Shown: positions 7,257-12,940 of the stretch, piece after piece | Numbering within the stretch: position 1 is the stretch's first letter | How the letters are laid out: every line of letters begins with the position of its first letter | Source: Pseudomonadota bacterium | GTDB lineage: Bacteria; Pseudomonadota; Alphaproteobacteria; Rhizobiales; Rhizobiaceae | Assembly: GCA_023387715.1 (NCBI GenBank) | Contig: JAEWHQ010000212.1 | Span: forward strand, 1-14,061 | Direction of reading: 5' to 3' | Length of the DNA: 14,061 nucleotides | Made by a program: the position numbers and the translations under genes | The notes under the pieces: model-generated | What the model saw: only the letters and a program-made list of their open reading frames with translations | Told to the model about the DNA's origin: nothing | The model's database searches: none

Positions 7257-8016
7257 TGACCAATTCCTTGTCTGCGGCCGCAGCCTCTTCGCGCATCAGT
7301 TCCCAGAGCTGTTTTTGTTTTTCTTCCAGCACCGGATCGCCCAAATGGCGTTCGTTCAGAGGAATATCAATATCGACGATTTCGCGGATGCGACCCGGAC
7401 GACGTGACAAAACAACAACCCGATGGCCAAGCCGAACGGCTTCATTCAGATTATGAGTGACGTAAACAGAGGTGAAAGGCTGGCGCGTCCAGAGCGACAC
7501 CAGATCATCCATCAGTAATTCACGCGTTTGGCTGTCGAGCGCAGAAAGCGGCTCATCCATCAGCATCACGGCAGGACGCACAGCCAAAGCGCGGGCAATC
7601 GCAACACGCTGGCGCATGCCGCCGGATAATTGCTTAGGCAGTGCCTGACGGAAATCGGAAAGACGCGTGCGCTCAAGCACATCGGTGACAATGTCATCCA
7701 TGTCGCGTTTACTTAAACCGTGATCTTCCAGAACAAGCTTGATATTGCCTTCAACCGTGCGCCAAGGCAGCAGGGCAAAGTGCTGAAACACATAAGTGAG
7801 GGGATTGAGGGAATTTTGCGGCGGATTGCCGATCTGCAAAACCTCGCCCGATGTCGATTGTTCCAAGCCACCCAGAAAGCGGAGTAATGTTGATTTCCCG
7901 CAGCCCGAAGGTCCGATAAGACAGACGATCTGACCCTGAGGGATATCAAGCGAAATGTCTTTCAGAACCTCAACGGATCCATATGAATGGCTGATGTTTT
8001 TAAGTCTCAGATCCAT
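7249..8016 (-). CDS. ABC transporter ATP-binding protein, NitT/TauT (SsuB/TauB) type
   Basis: This 255-residue cytoplasmic ATPase contains Walker A GPSGCGKST (35-43), a Q-loop with Gln78 in YVFQHFALLPW (75-85), the signature LSGGMRQRVAIARAL (130-144), Walker B VMLMDEPLSALD (150-161) with Glu155 as catalytic base, and H-loop His188 in YVTHNLNEA (185-193). QHFALLPWRTVEGNI is characteristic of the SsuB/TauB/NrtD group. All motifs are intact, so the protein should be functional. ATG 8016 is preceded by AAGGAG with a 5-nt spacer. It sits between the binding-protein gene (53 bases upstream, with a hairpin) and the permease gene (8-base overlap). Confidence 0.95.
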   Translation of the reverse strand: MDLRLKNISHSYGSVEVLKDISLDIPQGQIVCLIGPSGCGKSTLLRFLGGLEQSTSGEVLQIGNPPQNSLNPLTYVFQHFALLPWRTVEGNIKLVLEDHGLSKRDMDDIVTDVLERTRLSDFRQALPKQLSGGMRQRVAIARALAVRPAVMLMDEPLSALDSQTRELLMDDLVSLWTRQPFTSVYVTHNLNEAVRLGHRVVVLSRRPGRIREIVDIDIPLNERHLGDPVLEEKQKQLWELMREEAAAADKELVNV

Positions 8017-8028
8017 GAGTTCTCCTTA

Positions 8029-8053
8029 GCGGAGACGTAAAAAACGCCTCCGC
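8029..8053 (-). other. Hairpin between binding-protein and ATPase genes
   Basis: GCGGAG (8029-8034) pairs with CTCCGC (8048-8053). After one A-C mismatch, CGT (8036-8038) pairs with ACG (8044-8046). The A-rich loop on the + strand means no U-tract follows the hairpin on the minus strand. As between dctP and dctQ, it lies directly after a binding-protein gene and close to the next ribosome-binding site, so a role in mRNA stabilisation or differential expression is plausible. It may also partly hide the AAGGAG of the ATPase gene. Confidence 0.5.
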
Positions 8054-8069
8054 GAGATTAGTATGCCGG

Positions 8070-9092
8070 TCAGATAGTTTTGACGTATGATGTGTCAAAC
8101 AGCTGTTCATTGGTGATGGCATCTTTGACCATGCCTTCAGACTTGAACCATTCAAGCTGCTCGACGCAGCTGTCGAGTGAAAGGGCGAGGCCTTCATTGA
8201 CCTTCATCGCACCATCAATCAGGTTCTGCTTGGCTATTTCGAACGGGCTGTCGCTTTCAACATATTTGTGAACGATCTTCGCCAGATCATCACGCTCTTT
8301 GTCATCGGCCTTATTGTCGATGAAGGCTGCGTTATAATCAGCGATAGCGCGTGAGTAAGCTTTGACAAAAGCTTCGGTCATTTCGCGCTCATTGGCAGCA
8401 TTTTTGGTCGAGGTAAAGGCAGTTGTTACCTGATAATCCGGGGCGTAATCGGAAACCAGACCGATCTGCTTGGCAGCACCTTCACGGATCATCTTCTTGG
8501 CAACATTTGGCTGAATGGCCCATGCATCAATCTGGCCGGTGGTCAGTGCACCAACGATCGCGCCAAGCTTTTGCAACGGGCGAAGCTGTATATCAGCAAG
8601 CTTGATATTGTTGGCCTGCGCAATTTTATGCGCCATGAAATGGAAGGAAGAACCAGCAGTGGTAATACCAAAGCTTTTGCCGGAGAGCTTGGAAGGATCG
8701 GTCAGGCCAGCTTCATAGGCTTTGTTGGATGCCAGAATGATTGCGCCGGTGACGCCTTTTTGTTCGGTCAATGCGCCGCCGATAACTTTAACGGCGTCTT
8801 TTTGTGCAAGGCTGATCAAGCCGCCGCTCATGGCAGTTACGCCAAAATCGGCATCGCCCGAAGCAATGGCAACGGCCATTGGCTGTGCAGCTTCAAAGAA
8901 TTTCAGTTCAATATCGAGGCCTGCATCTTTATAATAGCCGCGCTCAAAAGCGATAAAGCTTGGCGCATGGCTGGCCAGATGAAGCACAGCGAGATTGCGG
9001 GTTGCGGCACGTGCAGGCATGCCAAAGGCTGTAGCCGCGCCAAGGGCACCCATGCCGACCAAAGCCTGACGGCGGTTCAAAAACATATTCAT
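8070..9092 (-). CDS. ABC transporter substrate-binding protein, NitT/TauT (SsuA/NMT1-like) family, probable Tat export
   Basis: The 340-residue protein starts with a twin-arginine-like leader: NRRQALVGMG at 6-15, a mildly hydrophobic Ala/Gly core and a likely cleavage after Ala-Arg-Ala at 29. The mature region has the SsuA/TauA/NMT1 fold pattern: an opening strand, AFERGYYKDAGLDIELKFFE near 46-65, ASGDADFGV near 75-83, LSGKSFGITTAGSS further on, and ALTTGQIDAWAIQP. These proteins bind small organic ions such as sulfonates, aromatic acids or pyrimidine precursors in the periplasm. Start ATG 9092 has GGGAGGAA upstream with a 7-nt spacer; an in-frame GTG at 9116 lies before that site and is rejected. 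It heads the importer operon, 124 bases after the upstream lysR. There is no sulfonate or taurine oxygenase nearby, so those substrates are not supported. Confidence 0.9.
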   Translation of the reverse strand: MNMFLNRRQALVGMGALGAATAFGMPARAATRNLAVLHLASHAPSFIAFERGYYKDAGLDIELKFFEAAQPMAVAIASGDADFGVTAMSGGLISLAQKDAVKVIGGALTEQKGVTGAIILASNKAYEAGLTDPSKLSGKSFGITTAGSSFHFMAHKIAQANNIKLADIQLRPLQKLGAIVGALTTGQIDAWAIQPNVAKKMIREGAAKQIGLVSDYAPDYQVTTAFTSTKNAANEREMTEAFVKAYSRAIADYNAAFIDNKADDKERDDLAKIVHKYVESDSPFEIAKQNLIDGAMKVNEGLALSLDSCVEQLEWFKSEGMVKDAITNEQLFDTSYVKTI

Positions 9093-9123
9093 AGCTATTC
9101 CTCCCGAAGGTGACACGGATGCG

Positions 9124-9220
9124 TGCCATTCACTTTCATGGCATTGACTGAAATGTGAGACAACGCAAAATGGTTATGTCTCCCATGTCCTGCGAACATA
9201 TAGCGGTTGTGACATTTCAG
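9124..9220 (-). promoter_or_regulatory. Probable promoter/operator region of the ABC transporter genes
   Basis: The 124-base gap upstream of the binding-protein gene contains several repeats. TGCCAT-N8-ATGGCA (9124-9143) is a perfect interrupted palindrome. The 17-mer at 9148-9164 (CTGAAATGTGAGACAAC) is matched in reverse complement, with a two-base gap, by 9206-9220, which includes the stop codon of lysR 1. CATTxACTxxxATG also occurs as a direct repeat at 9127-9140 and 9142-9155. Such paired sites are what a LysR-type or other dimeric regulator could use. I cannot place convincing -35/-10 boxes. Confidence 0.4.
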
Positions 9221-10170
9221 GCAAGAGCTGGCAGCCCCTCAAGTTTGCGTGCAAGTATCTCTTTCAGCTTGCGCAAATTGGCGGAATGTGGCCTGCGGCG
9301 GTTCCACAAAACGGAAATGGAAAATTGCGGTGCATTTTCAATTGGCCGCACGACAAGATTATTGCCAAGCGGCCCTAATGTTGAAAGGTAATCAACAAGG
9401 ATAATCCCCATAGCTTCACTGGCCAGCGCCAGCGCTGTATCAGCATAACGCGCAACAGCACGGGTATTAACGCTTAGTTTTTCGCTGTTTAAGAAGCGAT
9501 CAACCACTGTTTGATGTGCGCCACCGGTAGAAAATGCAATAAAATCGCAATTTGCCAGATCATGCGCTCGAATAATACTGCGCTGGGCAAGGGCATGATC
9601 TTTGTGAATAACAGCAACCAAATCCACTTTGCCAACATGCTCACTGGCAATCAACGGATGTTCTGATGACGCAATTGTGACCACTGCTTCACCACGTCCG
9701 GTGATCAGATAGTCCTCAATCTGGTTGACCGGCAACACGTCAAAAAACAGCTCAATGCCGGGAACTTCCACAGATAATGTGCGCAATGATTGCGGAATGA
9801 GCGCGCGCGCCACACTTGCAGTGGAGCCGACACGGAAAACTGCCGTTTCACCACGCGCGATTCGACCAATCTGCGTGCCGACACTGGTCAGCTGGCGGAT
9901 GAGCGGATCAAGCTCGGCAAAAATCTGCAAAGCCTCTGAAGTGGACACGAGGCCGTTACGGTCACGGGCAAATAATGCAATGCCCAACTGGTCTTCGATC
10001 CGCCGGATTGTGCGGCTTAAAACTGGCTGAGACACATGCAGCACTTTGGAAGCACCGGTGATGGAACGCGTTTGCATCACCGTGTGAAATACTTCCATTT
10101 GGCGCAGGCTCAACAGGCTTTCATGAGCGTCAGGCGTGCTATTGTCGCTTTGCTCGTTTTTATCCTTCAT
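9217..10170 (-). CDS. LysR-type transcriptional regulator 1
   Basis: A 317-residue LysR regulator with an extra polar N-terminal tail of about 18 residues, then the winged helix-turn-helix at about 22-80 (SLRQMEVFHTVMQTRSITGA, then ASKVLHVSQPVLSRTIRRIE). The effector-binding domain runs to the C-terminus and includes FRVGSTASVARALIPQSLRT. Its ATG overlaps the hydrolase stop as ATGA and has only a weak ribosome-binding site, so translation is probably coupled to the hydrolase gene. It lies directly upstream of the ABC transporter genes on the same strand and may control them. It resembles the LysR encoded at 11092-12012 in many blocks, suggesting an old duplication. The ligand is unknown. Confidence 0.93.
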   Translation of the reverse strand: MKDKNEQSDNSTPDAHESLLSLRQMEVFHTVMQTRSITGASKVLHVSQPVLSRTIRRIEDQLGIALFARDRNGLVSTSEALQIFAELDPLIRQLTSVGTQIGRIARGETAVFRVGSTASVARALIPQSLRTLSVEVPGIELFFDVLPVNQIEDYLITGRGEAVVTIASSEHPLIASEHVGKVDLVAVIHKDHALAQRSIIRAHDLANCDFIAFSTGGAHQTVVDRFLNSEKLSVNTRAVARYADTALALASEAMGIILVDYLSTLGPLGNNLVVRPIENAPQFSISVLWNRRRPHSANLRKLKEILARKLEGLPALA

Positions 10171-11069
10171 TGTTCAAGCTTTCGAAGAAATGGATGGAGC
10201 ACTTTCAACAGGGCAGGGGCGGCGGTTTCTGGCAATAAATGCCCGCCGGTAAGTGGCTGGCCTTCGGCAAAATCTGTCCAGTCCGCCCAGATATTCAGCG
10301 GTTCGCGGCCACCGCCATAGCGACGGCCTTCTTCCCAAAAAACCAAAACCGGCACTTGGATTTTGTTTGCCTGATTGCGGTCTGCTAGATCATCGGCTTC
10401 GTCCACGCTTGCACCCGCACGGTAATCTTCACAGATGCCGTGGCGCACATCCGGATCATCAAATGCGGTGCGGTAATCGTCCAAGGCTAATGGATCAAGC
10501 AGAGCAATATTGCCGGTCATTTTTTGCAGCGTTGTGTCGATCAGAAAACGTGGATTTCCGGCCATCAAATTTTCAGGCAGCGGATAGGGTTGCGCCATCA
10601 TGAACCAGTGCCAAGCGCCCATCCCGAAAGCCTTGCTGGCGCCTTCCCACATTTCCGGTGTCGGCACGACCGTAACCGAAACAAGTGCGGTGATATTTTG
10701 CGGAAAATCCAGCGCCATACGATAGGCAACACGACCGCCACGGTCATGGCCGATAACCGTAAATTTATCATGACCTAGAGCGCGCATCATCTCGTGCAGG
10801 CTTTTAGCCATAGCGCGCTTTGAGCCCATATTGGTGGCGCTATTTTTAACGCGGCTCTGGCCATAACCGGGCAAATCCGGCACGATAACCGTATGGGTTT
10901 CAGCCAGTTCCGGTGCAATCCGATGCCATGCAGTGCGCGTTTCCGGATAGCCATGAAGGAGCAAAATGGCAGGCCCCGTACCTTTACTCAATACGGCAAA
11001 ATCGACATTTTCAGTGCTGATGCATTTGTCCTCAAAGCCTGAAAACAGCTGATTGGCTGGCCTAAGCAT
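10167..11069 (-). CDS. Alpha/beta hydrolase related to fluoroacetate dehalogenase, catalytic Asp replaced by Thr
   Basis: A 300-residue alpha/beta hydrolase that aligns almost end to end with my recollection of Rhodopseudomonas fluoroacetate dehalogenase RPA1163. HGYPETRTAWHRIAP gives the oxyanion region. GHDRGGR holds nucleophile Asp109 and carboxylate-clamp Arg110 and Arg113. WHWF holds halide-pocket His154 and Trp155, CEDYRAGA holds Tyr216, and GGHLLPE holds catalytic His277. The residue 24 after the nucleophile, Asp134 in RPA1163, is Thr133 here (SVTVVPT), so the usual charge-relay acid is missing. Glu246/Glu247 in FWEEG could substitute, but this is unproven. Start ATG 11069 gives the family N-terminus and has GGAGGAG 9 nt upstream; a GTG at 11108 overlapping the upstream gene is less likely. 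It is flanked by two lysR genes. Esterase or altered dehalogenase activity are alternatives. Confidence 0.85.
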   Translation of the reverse strand: MLRPANQLFSGFEDKCISTENVDFAVLSKGTGPAILLLHGYPETRTAWHRIAPELAETHTVIVPDLPGYGQSRVKNSATNMGSKRAMAKSLHEMMRALGHDKFTVIGHDRGGRVAYRMALDFPQNITALVSVTVVPTPEMWEGASKAFGMGAWHWFMMAQPYPLPENLMAGNPRFLIDTTLQKMTGNIALLDPLALDDYRTAFDDPDVRHGICEDYRAGASVDEADDLADRNQANKIQVPVLVFWEEGRRYGGGREPLNIWADWTDFAEGQPLTGGHLLPETAAPALLKVLHPFLRKLEQ

Positions 11070-11091
11070 GGGCGGGCTCTCCTCCGTTATT

Positions 11092-12012
11092 TTATTGGGC
11101 TGCGTCACTCATAATCGACGCATTGGCAATGTCACGCAGCGCATCAATCAGGCTATCTACGCCTTTTTGTCGTGGCCGCAACTGGCAAATATGAACATAG
11201 GCCGAAACACTCACGCTATTCTCAACCGGTATTGCGACAAGGCCGAAGGCCTCACAATTGATGGCAGAAAACGCATCCAGAATAGTGATGCCGATGCCTT
11301 CGCTGACAAAAGAAAGTGCTGCCTCGACAAAATGCACATAGACAGCCGTTTCGCGCGAAACACCCCAACGCCGATAGGTTTCATCAATGAATAATCCGTG
11401 GGTGGTGGTGGCGCCAAAAGAAATAAGCGGCTCATGCGCAATATCTAGTGGCGAGACATTTTTTTTGCCAGCGAGCCGATGATCTTTCGGCACGACACAC
11501 ACCAAGCCTGCGCTTGCCACTTTGGTGGTTTCGATCACCGGATCATTGACTTCTGCAATGGTGGCGACACAAGCTCCCTGACCAAAAAGCAGATAGTCGC
11601 GCACATCGCGTTGGGACAGGCTGTCACTATAATAAGTGCCGGCTGTGCCCTCCAATTGCAGACGTCGCAGCGCCTTGGGAATAAGCCGCACCCCAAGGCT
11701 CGGTGTGGAGCCAAACCGAAAAGTTGAGGCATCGCCGCGCGCAATAGAATAACTCAGTTCAGAGAGCATTTCCGATTGCTGGTTGACGCGCTCCACTTCG
11801 GCAAAAATCAATTCTGCTTCTTGTGTCGGCACCAATCTGCCGGAAATACGGGCAAATAAAGCAATGCCGAGCTGATCTTCCAAACGCTTGATTGCGATAG
11901 AAAGATTAGGCTGAGAAACGCCTAAATGACGTGCAGCTGCCGTCATGGAATTGGTGGCCATGATGGTGCGAAAAATTTCGATCTGGCGTTCTTTTAGTTT
12001 GGGATGCTGCAT
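11092..12012 (-). CDS. LysR-type transcriptional regulator 2
   Basis: A 306-residue LysR regulator. The DNA-binding winged helix covers about residues 6-64, with LKERQIEIFRTIMATNSMTA followed by AARHLGVSQPNLSIAIKRLE and DQLGIALFAR. The effector domain starts near 90 and includes FRFGSTPSLGVRLIPKALRR and SEGIGITILDAFS. ATG 12012 is chosen over the adjacent TTG at 12015; GAGG lies 10 nt upstream. It is transcribed away from the shikimate-dehydrogenase-like gene, the classic layout for a LysR regulator and its target, and a T-N11-A box lies between them. The hydrolase gene begins 22 bases after its stop, so the regulator, hydrolase and LysR 1 probably share a transcript. The ligand is unknown. 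Confidence 0.93.
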   Translation of the reverse strand: MQHPKLKERQIEIFRTIMATNSMTAAARHLGVSQPNLSIAIKRLEDQLGIALFARISGRLVPTQEAELIFAEVERVNQQSEMLSELSYSIARGDASTFRFGSTPSLGVRLIPKALRRLQLEGTAGTYYSDSLSQRDVRDYLLFGQGACVATIAEVNDPVIETTKVASAGLVCVVPKDHRLAGKKNVSPLDIAHEPLISFGATTTHGLFIDETYRRWGVSRETAVYVHFVEAALSFVSEGIGITILDAFSAINCEAFGLVAIPVENSVSVSAYVHICQLRPRQKGVDSLIDALRDIANASIMSDAAQ

Positions 12013-12121
12013 CAACCCGTTACCTCACCCTATAAATCAGACTTATGTCTTCAGCCATAATTTATATTGGAGTCAATAGATCTCCCGCTCTAATCTCGAT
12101 CACAAGTTCAGGAGAAAAGCA
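12013..12121. promoter_or_regulatory. Divergent promoter region with LysR-type box
   Basis: This 109-base gap separates divergent lysR 2 and the dehydrogenase-like gene. ATAA-N7-TTAT at 12032-12046 is a perfect interrupted palindrome that fits the T-N11-A rule for LysR regulators (T12033, A12045). A second palindrome, ATAA-T-TTAT, lies at 12057-12065. On the minus strand TTGACT (12076 to 12071) could be a -35 box for lysR 2, but its -10 is weak. On the + strand TTGGAG (12067-12072) and TAATCT (12091-12096) with an 18-base spacer are a possible weak promoter. Box position suggests autoregulation and activation of the + strand genes. Confidence 0.55.
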
Positions 12122-12940
12122 TTGGTTGGCAGCAAAACACGTTTGGTCGCGATCATCGGTTCACCGATTGCGCAGGTTAAATCACCGGATAATTTCAATG
12201 ATTATTTCGCCGGTGGGCAAAAAGATGCGGCCATGATTGCTATCGATCTTTTGCCTGAAAATGTGGCTGATTTTGTTAAAACAGTGCGCGGCTGGCAAAA
12301 TTTTGACGGGTTTGTCGTCACTATCCCGCATAAAAATGCGGTTGCTGAACTGGTTGATGAATTAAGCCCGACTGCGCAATTTTTAGGCACTGCTAATGTT
12401 GTCCGGCGTCATCCTGACGGGCGCTTGAGTGCGGATATGACTGATGGCATTGGTTTTTTAGGCGCCACACGTCTGCATGGATTTGAGCCGGAAGGCAAAG
12501 CCGTCTTGATGGTGGGGGCAGGTGCTGCCGGCAGTGCAATCGGCTATGCCATGGCTGAGAGCGGAGTGGCACAGCTTATCATTCATGATCGTAATCCGGA
12601 GCGTGCCACTGAGCTTGCTGCGCGACTGAAAACAGCGTTTCCGCAAGTTGATATTACGGCTGAAGCTTTGCCGAACCGTGCTTTTGATCTGGTCATTAAT
12701 GCTTCTTCAAGTGGCATGAAAGCGGATGATCCACTGCCTGTGCCCGAGGCCATTCTTGATTTGCTGCCGCAAGGTGCTTTGGTGGCTGATGTGGTTACCA
12801 GTCCGCAAATGACGCCGCTGCTGATCGCTGCGGCGCAACGTAATTTGAAAATTCAAACCGGCGAAGAAATGGCAAAAGCGCAGCTTTTTGCCCTCGGTCA
12901 GGTAATGGGCGTGATCCCGGGAGAACAAACTAATGACTAA
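12122..12940 (+). CDS. Shikimate dehydrogenase-like oxidoreductase with altered substrate pocket, TTG start
   Basis: The 272-residue protein has both AroE domains. In the N-terminal substrate domain, GSPIAQVKSP (13-22) has Val19 where shikimate dehydrogenases have the first substrate-binding Ser (Ser14 of E. coli AroE); Ser21 is kept. VVTIPHK (65-71) keeps catalytic Lys71 but replaces the usual Asn with Val65. Asn92, Asp108 (MTDG) and Gln254 match canonical residues. The Rossmann loop is GAGAAGSA (132-139). Asp156 in HDRNPERA replaces the NRT motif of NADP enzymes, suggesting NAD. TTG 12122 is the start: AGGAG (12110-12114) is 7 nt upstream and no ATG fits before the in-frame stop TAG at 12077. 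It overlaps the next gene by 8 bases. It is unlikely to be the biosynthetic AroE; the substrate is unknown. Confidence 0.85.
   Translation: MVGSKTRLVAIIGSPIAQVKSPDNFNDYFAGGQKDAAMIAIDLLPENVADFVKTVRGWQNFDGFVVTIPHKNAVAELVDELSPTAQFLGTANVVRRHPDGRLSADMTDGIGFLGATRLHGFEPEGKAVLMVGAGAAGSAIGYAMAESGVAQLIIHDRNPERATELAARLKTAFPQVDITAEALPNRAFDLVINASSSGMKADDPLPVPEAILDLLPQGALVADVVTSPQMTPLLIAAAQRNLKIQTGEEMAKAQLFALGQVMGVIPGEQTND

Noticed and set aside
6414..9092. Sulfonate, taurine or nitrate transporter (ssu, tau, nrt)
   Set aside because: The proteins are of that broad family, but no monooxygenase, dioxygenase or nitrate reductase gene is present, so a specific substrate name is not supported.
9093..9116. GTG 9116 as start of the binding protein
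   Set aside because: The GGGAGGAA ribosome-binding site lies downstream of it, and the ATG at 9092 gives a normal Tat-type leader.
11070..11108. GTG 11108 as start of the hydrolase
   Set aside because: It would overlap the lysR 2 gene and add 13 residues absent from the fluoroacetate dehalogenase family. ATG 11069 has a good ribosome-binding site.
12122..12940. Housekeeping shikimate dehydrogenase aroE
   Set aside because: Changed substrate residues, an NAD-type motif and the catabolic neighbourhood argue against the biosynthetic enzyme.
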